A stretch of 49,125 bases of DNA from Microbacterium resistens NBRC 103078 (GCF_001552355.1 NZ_BCRA01000039.1:1-49125); one strand, 5' to 3'; shown: positions 24,845 through 34,625, counted from the stretch's first letter. Notes: a model not told the origin generated them from the sequence alone. Translations and numbers: made by a program.

Positions 24845-24875
24845 TTGACCTCAACCGTACTTGAGATTCTAACCT
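24845..24875 (+). promoter_or_regulatory. SoxR-type promoter of the imine-reductase-like gene
   Basis: SoxR box CCTCAACCGTACTTGAGA (24849-24866, last base off consensus), -35 TTGACC (24845-24850) and -10 TAACCT (24870-24875) with an exact 19-bp spacer. Confidence 0.82.
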
Positions 24876-24914
24876 GAACGTCATCATGATGCTGTTCATA
24901 AAGGGAGCCACTCA

Positions 24915-25799
24915 ATGACGACTAATAACGCTGTAACCGTTCTGGGGCTGGGCGCGATGGGCTCCGCGCTTGCGGGCACCTTTATCGAGCAGGGCTACCG
25001 CACGACGGTGTGGAACCGAACCCTGGCCAAGGCCGCCCCGCTGGCGGCGAATGGCGCGATCGCTGCATCGACGGCAGCCGAAGCAGTGGCTGCCAGCCCG
25101 CTGATCGTCATGAGCTTGCTCGATCGCACTGCCGTGACCGAGGTACAGCGCGGCATAGCCGATGTCATTGCAGGCAAGGTGATCGTGAACCTCACAAGTG
25201 GGTCGCCCGCGGATGCGAGGCACAACGCCGAGTGGGCTCATGAGTGCGGGGCGAAGTACATCGGCGGGGCGCTGCTCGGTGACCCATCGTATGCCGGAAC
25301 GCCCTCGATGCTGATCTCACTCAGCGGTGATCGTAAGGCATTGGAGGCTCATCGCTCCACAATCGATGAGCTTGGCAGGACCACCTTCTACGGCGATGAT
25401 GCCGGCCTCGCCGCAGTGGAGTTCATGGCCCAAGTCGCCATCGGTTACGAGTTCTTGATCGGGCTGCTGCACACGTTCCGACTCGTGCGCACCGAGGGGG
25501 TCGATGTAGCTGAGTTCGCCGGTCGTGTCGCAGAAACAATGACGGGGTACGCGCAGCTGGTCACGACGTTCGGTGCCGCCATTGCGAGCGGCGAATATGC
25601 TCCGGACCTCGGCAACCTTAAGGTGCAAGCCGCCCTCATGGATGACTTGATCGAGCATCGCGCCTCGGCCGGTGTCGACACGACCCGGATGCGCGAGGTG
25701 CGAACGCTCATGCAACGTCGAATTGCCGACGGGCACGGGGAAGAAGGCTTTTCAAGTTTGTTCGAGCTTCTCGGTTCGCGACACCGACTGCCCCGATGA
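24915..25799 (+). CDS. NAD(P)-dependent oxidoreductase, 6PGDH/imine-reductase type
   Basis: 294 aa. The Rossmann motif GLGAMG (residues 11-16) and TTVWNRTLAKAAPL (Arg suggests NADPH) are followed by the substrate loop NLTSGSPADARHNAEWA and an all-helical C-terminal domain typical of imine reductases and reductive aminases rather than true 6-phosphogluconate dehydrogenases. AAGGGAG precedes the ATG. The SoxR promoter 40 bp upstream places it in the SoxR regulon; reduction of a redox-active or imine-containing compound is a plausible role. Gene intact; the substrate is unknown. Confidence 0.87.
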   Translation: MTTNNAVTVLGLGAMGSALAGTFIEQGYRTTVWNRTLAKAAPLAANGAIAASTAAEAVAASPLIVMSLLDRTAVTEVQRGIADVIAGKVIVNLTSGSPADARHNAEWAHECGAKYIGGALLGDPSYAGTPSMLISLSGDRKALEAHRSTIDELGRTTFYGDDAGLAAVEFMAQVAIGYEFLIGLLHTFRLVRTEGVDVAEFAGRVAETMTGYAQLVTTFGAAIASGEYAPDLGNLKVQAALMDDLIEHRASAGVDTTRMREVRTLMQRRIADGHGEEGFSSLFELLGSRHRLPR

Positions 25800-25929
25800 A
25801 GAACACGGCCATGGACCGCCTGCGCCGGGCATGGAAAGAAGATCCGTGCCGCCGTGTGAGGCGGGGCGGGCCTGGGGGCGTCGGGTGACCGCGCGGAATA
25901 GACCAGGGTGCGCCGCGGTTCCATCCGGC

Positions 25930-26615
25930 ATGAACGCCACGGTTCCCGGCCGCCCCCGGCTCGTCTTCGACGTGCTGGGCACTCTCGGGCACCAGTTCGG
26001 CAGTCTCCAACGGTGCGCAAGCGCCGTCACTGGGTGGGGGACGTCGATTCGGCTCAGATGGTGGAGGCCTGGCTGACGTACGTCGCCGACCGAGAAGGCG
26101 AGATCAACGCCGGTGAAGCCGCGTTCGGCCCCAGCCATGTGCTCGATGCAGAGGCGCTGCAGGCTCTCACGGGTCGGGGCATGCTGCCGGCATCTGCAGT
26201 GCCTCCACTGTCCTCCGCCTCGCAGCGCCTCGACCCCTGTCCGGACACCGTCGTCGGCCTGTCGAGACTCTCGGCCGATGCGACCGTGCTCGGCCTGTCG
26301 AACGCCAGCCGTAGAGTACTGGACGGCCTGCGCGAACACTCAGGGATGCCGGTGTCCGAGTTCCTCTCCGCGGAGGATGTCGGAGTGTACAAGCCGAGCG
26401 CGGAGATCTACCAGCTGGCACTGGCAACCGCCTCCCCGGGTTCGGCGCCGCCGTACATGGTCGCAGCGCACGCCTGGGATCTGCGCGCCGCAGCCAGCGC
26501 GGGCCTCCGCACCGCCTATGTTCCCCGCCTGGGAGGGGATCCTCCCACCCCCGAGGACGCCTTCGACCTGTATGCCGACAGCCTCGAGCACCTGCACGCG
26601 CTGCTGATCCGATAA
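25930..26615 (+). pseudogene. Frameshifted HAD-family haloacid dehalogenase
   Basis: The start MNATVPGRPRLVFDVLGTLG (ATG 25930, with the nucleophile Asp in FDVLGTL) and the following ~10 residues are in one frame. From about 26030 the rest continues in another: AQMVEAWLTYVADREGEINA, ATVLGLSNASRRVLDGLREH, AEDVGVYKPSAEIYQLALA, VAAHAWDLRAAASAGLRTAY. Together they make a near full-length type II haloacid dehalogenase with motifs I to IV. One frameshift separates the halves, so I call it a pseudogene; a sequencing error is the alternative. Confidence 0.78.
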
Positions 26616-26892
26616 CCAGCCTCCGGCTACCACGGCCGGCGACGACCATGCAGGTGTCGCGGCCGAGGCGGCCTCTACCTCGGTGCCGGGCGGCTTTTCG
26701 CGGTCGAGCAGTGACACTGCTTGGACCAGTTGGGGCGAGGTCACTCCTTGGTGTGGCGATGGAGGCGGAGGGCTGTGGGGAGGCGCTCTGTGTCTGGAGC
26801 GCGTGGGTAGATCTCCTGGGTGTACATGTCAGGGCGGCAATCCGGCAAACCGCCTGAAGAAGAGCGAGAGGACTGCGGTGGCGCAATGTGGG

Positions 26893-27012
26893 CGCGCCGG
26901 CCTGCGCTCGGTGTGCACCTGAACCCGGAACGCAGCCCCGTTCCCAGCGGATCAGGCTCCTCGCCGCAGCCGTGGAGGCGGGAGATGCCCGCGCGAGGGT
27001 TCTGACGCTCGC
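26893..27012 (+). repeat. Copy B of the ~119-bp dispersed repeat
   Basis: Partner of 20169-20287, about 80% identical. In this copy it leads into an SSB-like gene start, so it probably preserves the original helicase-to-ssb order of the conjugative element. The 277 bp before it (26616-26892) contain no gene I can recognise. Confidence 0.6.
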
Positions 27013-27091
27013 GGGCCGCGACGTGCACCTTGCCGCCACACACAAGCTGCGCCGCTTCCGTGCGGGGCACCGCGAGGTAGGAGACACGCTG

Positions 27092-27322
27092 ATGGACGAG
27101 CAGAACGCACCGCAGAACGAGCAGCGGACGGATCAGGCGAAGCTGCGACCGCGACAGGCCCTGGTGGGGTACATCGACTCCGACCCGAGAGTCACCTACG
27201 GCCAGAGCGGGGTGCCACGGCTCTACGCCCGCGTCGGCGTCGAGCACTTCCGACGCGACGGGGAGGAAGCGACAACGCAGACTTCGTACCCGAGCAGGAC
27301 GAACCAGAACTCTCGTTCCTGA
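27092..27322 (+). pseudogene. Truncated SSB-like protein of a conjugative element
   Basis: 76 codons. LRPRQALVGYIDSDPRVTYG and VPRLYARVGVEHFRRDGEEA are the N-terminal OB-fold strands of the single-stranded-DNA-binding-like proteins found in actinobacterial integrative elements. After about residue 58 the sequence is unrelated (TTQTSYPSRTNQNSRS), so the rest of the domain is lost. TAGGAGA precedes the ATG. The host chromosomal SSB is different; this is a mobile-element relic. Confidence 0.6.
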
Positions 27323-27370
27323 GCGCTCATGATGCCTTCCCGTGGACTCGCGCGGACTCTCGCGGGCGGT

Positions 27371-27548
27371 CGTGCCCCCTCGTGCCCCTCGCGGGGCAGA
27401 GACGGCAGAACCCGCAGAATCTCGCGGATCCCGGGCTATCCGGCGTGCCTTGTGGGGCACGACATGAGGGGCACGCCGAACCTGTTTCCGGTAGGCGGGC
27501 ACCCCCCTCACCCACGTCACAGGTGCGCTCGTGCCCCCTCCGTGCCCC
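27371..27548. repeat. Right octamer array: six CGTGCCCC copies
   Basis: CGTGCCCC occurs at 27371-27378, 27381-27388, 27530-27537 and 27541-27548, and inverted (GGGGCACG) at 27454-27461 and 27468-27475. They form three pairs with 10, 14 and 11 bp spacing, 140-320 bp from the nrdF 3' end core. A matching pair lies at the left end. Function is inferred: recombinase arm sites. No gene is seen in 27323-27608. Confidence 0.6.
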
Positions 27549-27608
27549 ACCGAACAGGTACTCGTGTACATTGCTGTCCTCCTCTGATCTTTGAGAGAAG
27601 GCACGAAA

Positions 27609-27648
27609 AGAGGCCCGGAACTGCAGAAACATGCAGTTCCGGGCCTCT
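27609..27648 (-). terminator. Intrinsic terminator of the nrd operon
   Basis: A 17-bp perfect stem (27609-27625 with 27632-27648, loop GAAACA) is followed on the minus strand by TTTT (27608-27605 region). It lies 37 bp after the nrdF stop. If the island is an insertion at nrdF, this terminator came with the element. Confidence 0.85.
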
Positions 27649-27684
27649 CACCAGCCCTTGCGGGCTGTCAGCTAGAGCTGGGCG

Positions 27685-28707
<1,023 letters not shown>

Positions 28708-30852
28708 TCAGAGCATGCAGGAGACGCACTCGGTCATGTCGGTGCCCTCCAGTGCCAGCTGACGCAGACGGATGTAGTAGATCGTCTTGATGCCCTTGCG
28801 CCAGGCGTAGATCTGCGCCTTGTTGATGTCACGCGTGGTGGCGGTGTCCTTGAAGAACAGCGTCAGGGACAGCCCCTGGTCCACGTGCTGCGTGGCGGCG
28901 GCGTAGGTGTCGATGACCTTCTCGTAGCCGATCTCGTACGCGTCCTGGTAGTACTCCAGGTTGTCGTTCGTCATGAACGGCGCCGGGTAGTACACGCGCC
29001 CGAGCTTGCCCTCCTTGCGGATCTCGATCTTCGACGCGATCGGGTGGATCGAGCTCGTCGAGTTGTTGATGTAGGAGATCGATCCGGTCGGCGGGACCGC
29101 CTGCAGGTTCTGGTTGTAGATGCCGTGCTTCTGGATGCTCTCCTTCAGCGCGACCCAGTCCTGCTGCGTCGGGATGTGCTTGCCCGCGAACAGCTCCTTG
29201 ACCTTCTCGGTCTCGGGCTCCCAGGCGCGCTCGATGTACTTGTCGAAGAACTCCCCCGACGCGTACGTCGAGTCCTCGAAGCCGTCGAAGGCGACGCCCC
29301 GCTCGATCGCGAGGGCGTTGGACGCCCGCAGCGCGTGGTACAGCACCGTGTAGAAGTAGATGTTCGTGAAGTCGAGCCCCTCCTCGGAGCCGTAGAACAC
29401 CCGCTCCCGCGCGAGATAGCCGTGCAGGTTCATCTGCCCGAGGCCGATCGCGTGCGAACGGTCGTTGCCGTCCTCGATGGAGCGGACCGAGCCGATGTGG
29501 CTCTGGTTGCTCACGGCGGTCAGCGCGCGGATCGCGGTCTCGACCGTCTGGCCGAGGTCGTCCGCGTCCATCGCCAGCGCGATGTTCATCGAGCCGAGGT
29601 TGCAGGAGATGTCCTTGCCGACCTGGCTGTAGGAGAGGTCCTCGTTGTACGTGGTCGGCGTGTTGACCTGGAGGATCTCGCTGCAGAGGTTCGACATGTT
29701 GATGCGGCCCTTGATCGGGTTCGCCTTGTTCACCGTGTCCTCGAACATGATGTACGGGTAGCCCGACTCGAACTGGATCTCCGCCAGGGTCTGGAAGAAC
29801 TCGCGCGCGTTGATCTTCGTCTTCTTGATGCGCGGGTCGTCGACCATCTCGCGGTACTTCTCCGTGACGGAGATGTCGCCGAAGGGCACGCCGTACACGC
29901 GCTCGACGTCGTACGGCGAGAACAGGTACATGTCCTCGTCGTTCTTCGCCAGCTCGAAGGTGATGTCCGGCACGACGACGCCGAGGGACAGCGTCTTGAT
30001 GCGGATCTTCTCGTCGGCGTTCTCGCGCTTGGTGTCGAGGAACCGCATGATGTCCGGGTGGTGCGCGGAGAGGTACACCGCGCCCGCGCCCTGACGCGCG
30101 CCGAGCTGGTTGGCGTAGCTGAAGCTGTCCTCGAGGAGCTTCATGACCGGGATGATGCCCGAGGACTGGTTCTCGATCTGCTTGATCGGCGCGCCCGACT
30201 CGCGGATGTTCGACAGCAGCAGGGCGACGCCCCCGCCGCGCTTGGACAGCTGCAGGGCGGAGTTGATGCCGCGGGCGATCGACTCCATGTTGTCCTCGAT
30301 GCGCAGCAGGAAGCAGCTGACGAGCTCGCCGCGCTGCGCCTTGCCGGCGTTGAGGAAGGTCGGCGTCGCCGGCTGGAAACGACCCGAGATGATCTCCTCG
30401 ACGAGGCTGACGGCGAGCTTCTCGTCGCCGTCCGCGAGCGCGAGGGCCGTCATCACGACGCGGTCCTCGAAGCGCTCCAGGTACCGCTTGCCGTCGAAGG
30501 TCTTCAGCGTGTAGCTCGTGTAATACTTGAACGCGCCGAGGAAGGTCTCGAAGCGGAACTTCTTCGAGTAGGCGAGGTCGTTGAGCTTCTGGATGAAGTC
30601 GAACGAGTACTTCTCGAGGACGGCGCCCTCGTAGTACTCCTTCTCCACGAGGTAGTCCAGGCGCTCCTTGAGGGAGTGGAAGAACACCGTGTTCTGGTTC
30701 ACGTGCTGCAGGAAGTACTCCCGCGCGGCACGCTTGTCGGCGTCGAACTGGATCTTCCCGTTCGCGTCGTAGAGGTTGAGCATGGCGTTGAGGGCGTGGT
30801 AATCCAGCCCCTCGTACGCCGGGTTGACCTTGAAGGCCGCCTCTTCCTTCAC
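28708..30852 (-). CDS. nrdE: Class Ib ribonucleotide reductase alpha subunit
   Basis: 714 aa catalytic subunit. Motifs are [20 protein letters not shown] (start of the fold), [20 protein letters not shown] (active-site Cys), [12 protein letters not shown] (NxCxE catalytic triad), [19 protein letters not shown], and the C-terminal redox pair ECVSCML that NrdH reduces. GTG 30852 overlaps the nrdI stop as GTGA and gives the usual N-terminal length; ATG 30891 would add 13 residues and overlap nrdI by 43 bp. It lacks the ATP-cone seen in class Ia enzymes. A 45-bp gap to nrdF contains the 'GGTCGTTGAGCGAG' repeat. Confidence 0.96.
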   Translation of the reverse strand: MKEEAAFKVNPAYEGLDYHALNAMLNLYDANGKIQFDADKRAAREYFLQHVNQNTVFFHSLKERLDYLVEKEYYEGAVLEKYSFDFIQKLNDLAYSKKFRFETFLGAFKYYTSYTLKTFDGKRYLERFEDRVVMTALALADGDEKLAVSLVEEIISGRFQPATPTFLNAGKAQRGELVSCFLLRIEDNMESIARGINSALQLSKRGGGVALLLSNIRESGAPIKQIENQSSGIIPVMKLLEDSFSYANQLGARQGAGAVYLSAHHPDIMRFLDTKRENADEKIRIKTLSLGVVVPDITFELAKNDEDMYLFSPYDVERVYGVPFGDISVTEKYREMVDDPRIKKTKINAREFFQTLAEIQFESGYPYIMFEDTVNKANPIKGRINMSNLCSEILQVNTPTTYNEDLSYSQVGKDISCNLGSMNIALAMDADDLGQTVETAIRALTAVSNQSHIGSVRSIEDGNDRSHAIGLGQMNLHGYLARERVFYGSEEGLDFTNIYFYTVLYHALRASNALAIERGVAFDGFEDSTYASGEFFDKYIERAWEPETEKVKELFAGKHIPTQQDWVALKESIQKHGIYNQNLQAVPPTGSISYINNSTSSIHPIASKIEIRKEGKLGRVYYPAPFMTNDNLEYYQDAYEIGYEKVIDTYAAATQHVDQGLSLTLFFKDTATTRDINKAQIYAWRKGIKTIYYIRLRQLALEGTDMTECVSCML

Positions 30853-31307
30853 TGCGTCATGCTCTGCATGCTGGACTGCAATACCCACCATCGTTCCAAT
30901 CCGTCGCTCACGCGATCGACGTCTTCCTGTGTGCCGAACACTTCGAGCCGGTACAAGTGAGGCACGTGGCACTTGCGGCTGACGATGTCGCCGGCGAGGC
31001 AGAACGCATCGCCGAAGTTCGTGTTCCCCGCGGAGATCACTCCGCGGATGTGTCGCCGGTTGCGCTCGTCGTTGAGGAACCGGATCACCTGCTTGGGGAC
31101 GGCGCCCTTCTCCTCGCCACGCCCCTGGCCACCGCCATAGGTGGGGGTGACGAGGACGAAGGGCTCATCGACGACGAGCGGCTCGTCCCCGCGGTGCAGC
31201 GGGATGCGCTTCGCCGGCAGTCCCAGCTTCTCGATGAAGCGCGCGGTGTTGCCAGACACGCTCGAGAAGTAGACCAGGAGCGGCGCGGCGGTTGCGACGG
31301 CGCTCAT
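30849..31307 (-). CDS. nrdI: NrdI flavodoxin-like protein
   Basis: 152 aa. [20 protein letters not shown] is the FMN phosphate loop; [20 protein letters not shown] and [19 protein letters not shown] are the specific NrdI segments. NrdI supplies the oxidant that assembles the manganese-tyrosyl radical cofactor in NrdF. It follows nrdH by 8 bp and overlaps nrdE. Confidence 0.95.
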   Translation of the reverse strand: MSAVATAAPLLVYFSSVSGNTARFIEKLGLPAKRIPLHRGDEPLVVDEPFVLVTPTYGGGQGRGEEKGAVPKQVIRFLNDERNRRHIRGVISAGNTNFGDAFCLAGDIVSRKCHVPHLYRLEVFGTQEDVDRVSDGLERWWVLQSSMQSMTQ

Positions 31308-31315
31308 GATCGGCC

Positions 31316-31549
31316 TTACGCCAGTCGCGAGGCGAGCTCGTCGATCTTGTCGGGACGGAAGCCCGACCAGTGGTCCTCGTCGGTGACGACGACCGGCGCC
31401 TGCATGTACCCCAGGGCCTTGACCTGCTCCAGCGCCGCCGGGTCCTCCGACAGGTCGTGGATCTCGTACTCGATGCCCTTGGCGTCGAGCGCGCGGTACG
31501 TCGCGTTGCACTGAACGCAGGAAGGCTTCGTGTAAACCGTGATGGACAT
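31316..31549 (-). CDS. nrdH: NrdH glutaredoxin-like redoxin
   Basis: 77 aa. [19 protein letters not shown] carries the redox pair Cys11-Val-Gln-Cys14; [20 protein letters not shown] is the characteristic C-terminal WSGFRP motif by which NrdH accepts electrons from thioredoxin reductase rather than glutathione. It reduces the NrdE C-terminal disulfide. First gene of the nrdHIEF operon; AGAGG precedes the ATG. Confidence 0.96.
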   Translation of the reverse strand: MSITVYTKPSCVQCNATYRALDAKGIEYEIHDLSEDPAALEQVKALGYMQAPVVVTDEDHWSGFRPDKIDELASRLA

Positions 31550-31585
31550 GTTCTGCCTCTTCTTCCCCTCAAAACCCGGTGTTCA

Positions 31586-31660
31586 CCCGGTGGACCCTCA
31601 CCGGGACTTCAATACTACATATGGGGACCGACATTCGGGTCGACCACAAGGGATAGTAGT
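31586..31660 (-). promoter_or_regulatory. nrdH upstream region: leader hairpin and NrdR-box-like sites
   Basis: CCCGGTG (31586-31592) pairs with CACCGGG (31599-31605), giving a short hairpin in the expected nrdH leader. Farther out, CAATACTACATATGGG (31610-31625) and CCACAAGGGATAGTAG (31644-31659) resemble a pair of NrdR boxes about three helical turns apart. The match to the NrdR consensus is partial. Confidence 0.4.
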
Positions 31661-31705
31661 TACATCCGTGTAGTTTTCCACCGCTCTCCCCTGATACAAC
31701 ACAGG

Positions 31706-31726
31706 TTGTCCACGGTTTCATCCACA
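31706..31726. promoter_or_regulatory. DnaA-box-like pair upstream of nrdHIEF
   Basis: TTGTCCACG (31706-31714) and TCATCCACA (31718-31726), 12 bp apart, each differ by one or two bases from the actinobacterial DnaA box TTGTCCACA. They lie about 160 bp upstream of nrdH, where DnaA could couple dNTP supply to initiation. The rest of 31727-31924 shows nothing clear. Confidence 0.35.
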
Positions 31727-31924
31727 GGCGGGCACCCCGCCCCGAGCCCCGCGAAGCGCGGATTCCCGGGCCTCGCGGACCGCCCCGGCGGATCCCTCCA
31801 CAGGGGGGACGCTAGAACCGGCCTCCGACATTCCCCAGCCTGTGGAATCCGCCCTCCGGCGTGTCGTCGGCGTGTCGCGCCGAGGCCCCCCGATCGACGC
31901 CGCGCGGCACGGTCGCGACCCCGG

Positions 31925-31939
31925 TAACGTGGTCGCGTG
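31925..31939 (+). promoter_or_regulatory. Leaderless promoter of the MFS-pfkB operon
   Basis: TAACGT at 31925-31930 is a good actinobacterial -10, and the GTG start codon follows six bases later at 31937. The spacing fits an mRNA that begins at the start codon; no Shine-Dalgarno is present. Confidence 0.55.
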
Positions 31940-33169
31940 GCCGCATCGGGATATCGCGAACTCCTGCGCACTCCAGGCGTGGGGCGCATGATCGCCGCGC
32001 AGCTGACCGCGCGCTTCCCGAACGGCATGTCGAGCCTCGCGATCCTCCTCCACGTCGAGCACACCACCGGCTCCTACGGGGCAGCGGGGCTCGCCCTGGC
32101 CGCGGCCTCGGTGGGCCAGGCGGTCGCCGGCCCGATCACGAGCCGCTGGATGGGCGCCTGGGGCATGCGCCGGGTGCTCACGCTCACCCTCTCGGTCTGC
32201 GTGCTGGCGTTCCTCGGGCTCGCACTGCTTCCGCTCGCCGTCCCCGGCTACATGGCCCTCGGCCTGGTCGCGGGACTGTCGACGCCGCCCGTCCAGGCGG
32301 CCGTGCGCACCATCTACCCGAAGCTCGTGAACTCGTCGCAGCTGACTCCGCTGTTCTCCCTCGACGCGTCGCTGCAGGAGATCATCTGGATCCTCGCGCC
32401 CGTCACGATCACCCTGGTCTCGACCCAGATCGGGACCGTCCAGGGCCTGCTGCTCGTGGCCGCGATCCTCGTCGCCGGCGGGGCCTGGTTCATCCTCTCC
32501 CCCGAGGTCGGGCGGGTGCGGATCCCGCGCAGCCGCCACGGTTTCGGGCGGGTCGTGCTGAAGCCCCCGGTACTGATGGCCACCGTCATCGGCTTCCTCC
32601 TCATCGGCGCCTGCTCGGCCGTCGAGGTCGGCGTCGTCGCCACCTTCGGCCACGGCGGCGAGCACGAGAGCGGGATCGAGTCCGGCATCGTGCTGGCGGT
32701 GTTCGCGCTCGGGAGCCTCGTCGGCGGCCTCGCCAGCGGCCGGGTGCCGATCGGGCCGTGGGCCATGGCGCGCCGGCTCGCGATCGTCACGGTCGGGCTC
32801 GCGCTGACCATGGTCTCGCTCAACGTGTTCTGGCTCGGCGGCACGCTGCTGGTCGCCGGCATCGGCGTCGCCCCCGCGCTGGCGGTCCTGTTCGCGATCA
32901 CGACGGCGAGCGTCAAGTTCTCGGAGACGGCCGAGGCGTTCGGCTGGGCCGGCACCGGCCAGCTGATCGGGGCCGCCGCCGGATCCGCGATCGCCGGCTT
33001 CCTCATCGACCAGACCGGCGGCCCCCAGGGCGCCTACCTCGCGGCGACGCTGTTCGCCGCCGTGGGGCTCGCCGCCTCGATCCTCTTCGTCCGCGCCTTC
33101 CCCGATCTCCGCCACCGCGATCCCAGTCCGATCCCCGACACAGAACCGGTCTCACTCCCGCCATCATGA
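31937..33169 (+). CDS. MFS transporter
   Basis: 410 aa with 12 predicted membrane helices. GAAGLALAAASVGQAVAGPI, SRWMGAWGMRRVLTLTLSVC (loop 2-3 motif, divergent) and PPVQAAVRTIYPKLVNSSQL place it in the YbfB/AraJ-like single-polypeptide MFS group. Start by leaderless GTG at 31937. The stop overlaps the kinase ATG (ATGA), so the transporter and sugar kinase are co-translated. That suggests sugar or nucleoside transport, although this MFS subgroup is often annotated as efflux. Confidence 0.85.
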   Translation: MAASGYRELLRTPGVGRMIAAQLTARFPNGMSSLAILLHVEHTTGSYGAAGLALAAASVGQAVAGPITSRWMGAWGMRRVLTLTLSVCVLAFLGLALLPLAVPGYMALGLVAGLSTPPVQAAVRTIYPKLVNSSQLTPLFSLDASLQEIIWILAPVTITLVSTQIGTVQGLLLVAAILVAGGAWFILSPEVGRVRIPRSRHGFGRVVLKPPVLMATVIGFLLIGACSAVEVGVVATFGHGGEHESGIESGIVLAVFALGSLVGGLASGRVPIGPWAMARRLAIVTVGLALTMVSLNVFWLGGTLLVAGIGVAPALAVLFAITTASVKFSETAEAFGWAGTGQLIGAAAGSAIAGFLIDQTGGPQGAYLAATLFAAVGLAASILFVRAFPDLRHRDPSPIPDTEPVSLPPS

Positions 33170-34086
33170 CGAACGCCACCACCTCCCCCGCCTCCTCCGT
33201 CGTCCCCGAGCTCGTCTGCGTGGGCGAGTGCATGCTCCTCGTGACCCCGGACGGCGCGCCGCTCTCCGCGGCCGCCCACGCCACCCTGGGGCTGGCCGGG
33301 GCCGAGTCCAACGTGGCCGCTCAGGTCGCCGCAGCCGGGCACCCCGCCGCCTGGGCCTCACGCCTCGGCACCGACCCCCTCGGCGAGCGGATCCTCGACG
33401 AGCTGCGGCCCCGGGGCGTCGAACTGTGGGTCGAGCGCGACGAGGAGGCGCCCACCGGCGTCATGTTCAAGGACCCCGGCGCCGAGTCGTCGACCGTCTA
33501 CTACTACCGGCGCGGATCCGCCGCCTCGCGGATGGACGTCGGTTTCCTCTCCCCCGAGCGCCTCGCGGGCGTCCGGATCGTGCACACCACGGGCATCACC
33601 CCCGCGCTGTCCGCCAGCTGCGCCGCGATGGTCGAGCGCCTCTTCGACGACGCTCACGAGGCCGGCGCGCTGGTGTCGTTCGACGTGAACGACCGCCGCG
33701 CGCTGTGGTCCCTGGAGGACGCCGCGCGCGAGCTCGCGCGCCTGGCGAACCGTGCGGACATCGCCTTCGTCGGGCGCGACGAGGCCGAGCGCCTCTGGGG
33801 CACCGCCACCCCCGCCGAGATCCGCGCCCACATCCCGGATGCGGGACTGCTCGTCGTGAAGGACGGCGACGTCGGCGCCACCGCGTTCGAGGGGTCGGCG
33901 GAGCCCGTGTTCGTCCCGGCGCCCCGCGTGGAGGTCGTGGAGCCGGTCGGTGCCGGAGACGCCTACGCGTCCGGCTTCCTGGTGGCGACGCTCGAAGGGA
34001 CGGAGATGGCGGAGCGGCTGTCGGCCGGCCACGCCGCCGCCGCCCGGGTCCTCACGATCCCCCACGACATCCCGCCGCTGGCCTGA
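33166..34086 (+). CDS. PfkB-family carbohydrate kinase (KDG-kinase-like)
   Basis: 306 aa ribokinase fold. ELVCVGECMLLVTP (N-terminal lid start), LGLAGAESNVAAQVAAAGHP (first PfkB signature region), YYYRRGSAASRMD (substrate-side loop typical of 2-keto-3-deoxygluconate kinases) and EPVGAGDAYASGFLVATLEG (second signature, catalytic Asp in GAGDA). KDG would fit the UxaA-type dehydratase product elsewhere in the window, but the genes are 30 kb apart. Ends before a hairpin terminator. Confidence 0.87.
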   Translation: MTNATTSPASSVVPELVCVGECMLLVTPDGAPLSAAAHATLGLAGAESNVAAQVAAAGHPAAWASRLGTDPLGERILDELRPRGVELWVERDEEAPTGVMFKDPGAESSTVYYYRRGSAASRMDVGFLSPERLAGVRIVHTTGITPALSASCAAMVERLFDDAHEAGALVSFDVNDRRALWSLEDAARELARLANRADIAFVGRDEAERLWGTATPAEIRAHIPDAGLLVVKDGDVGATAFEGSAEPVFVPAPRVEVVEPVGAGDAYASGFLVATLEGTEMAERLSAGHAAAARVLTIPHDIPPLA

Positions 34087-34122
34087 TCGCGCCACGCACC
34101 GCACGCATCTCCCCTCGCAGAC

Positions 34123-34153
34123 CGCCCGGCTCGCCGAAAGGCCGAGCCGGGCG
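34123..34153 (+). terminator. Terminator after the PfkB kinase
   Basis: CGCCCGGCTCG (34123-34133) pairs with CGAGCCGGGCG (34143-34153) around CCGAAAGGC. It also faces the convergent XRE gene, so it is probably bidirectional. Confidence 0.65.
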
Positions 34154-34239
34154 TTCTGCGTCGAGAGCGAAAGAGCACCACGACGCGCCCGGCGCCGATG
34201 GCGCTCACCCGCCCCGCCCCCGCAGACCGCGGCCTCGCG

Positions 34240-34551
34240 TCAGGCGATGCGGTCGCCGCGGCGCCAGAACGACGCGTCGAAGCCGCTGAGCGGCTGCGGA
34301 CGGTCCTTGCCGGTGAGACCGTAGGGGTCGAGTCCGTCGAACAGGTCGCGGGGATCGATCTCGAGGACGCCGGCGATCTTGAGCACCGTGGCCAGACGCG
34401 GATTCCCCTCGCCCTTCTCGATCTTGCGGAGGTTCGACGGGTCCAGTTCGCACGCGGCGGCGAGTCCGTTGACCGTGAGCAGACTGCGCACCCGCAGCTG
34501 CGCGATCCGCTCCCCGAGCACGATGCGGGGATCACGGGAGGCGGTGGTCAC
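34240..34551 (-). CDS. XRE/Cro-type transcriptional regulator (candidate R-M controller)
   Basis: 103 aa. The helix-turn-helix (residues ~12-70) reads VLGERIAQLRVRSLLTVNGL, ACELDPSNLRKIEKGEGNPR, VLEIDPRDLFDG. Size and position, divergent from a large restriction-modification gene, match controller (C) proteins. GTG 34551 follows AAGGAAGG closely; an ATG at 34635 would extend the protein over the operator-like repeat, so it is less likely. Expected to bind the GGTTAA/TTAACC repeat and time expression of the RM gene; that is inference. Confidence 0.78.
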   Translation of the reverse strand: MTTASRDPRIVLGERIAQLRVRSLLTVNGLAAACELDPSNLRKIEKGEGNPRLATVLKIAGVLEIDPRDLFDGLDPYGLTGKDRPQPLSGFDASFWRRGDRIA

Positions 34552-34601
34552 CCTTCCTTGGTAATCGCCCCGGGCGAGAAGACGAAGGTTTGCTTCCGAT
34601 A

Positions 34602-34625
34602 GGTTAACGCCACGGGGTTTTAACC
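34602..34625. promoter_or_regulatory. Inverted repeat between the XRE gene and the RM gene
   Basis: GGTTAA (34602-34607) and TTAACC (34620-34625) form a dyad with an 18-bp centre-to-centre distance in the short divergent promoter. It is AT-rich in an otherwise ~70% GC setting. A likely operator for the XRE protein. Confidence 0.45.

Noticed and set aside
25930..26615. Programmed frameshift in the HAD gene
   Set aside because: No slippery heptamer or downstream structure was seen at the frame change, and the surrounding genes are decayed, so simple mutation is more likely.
27371..27548. CRISPR-like repeats
   Set aside because: The repeats are octamers in both orientations with 10-70 bp spacing, not 24-37-bp direct repeats with unique spacers, and no cas genes are present.
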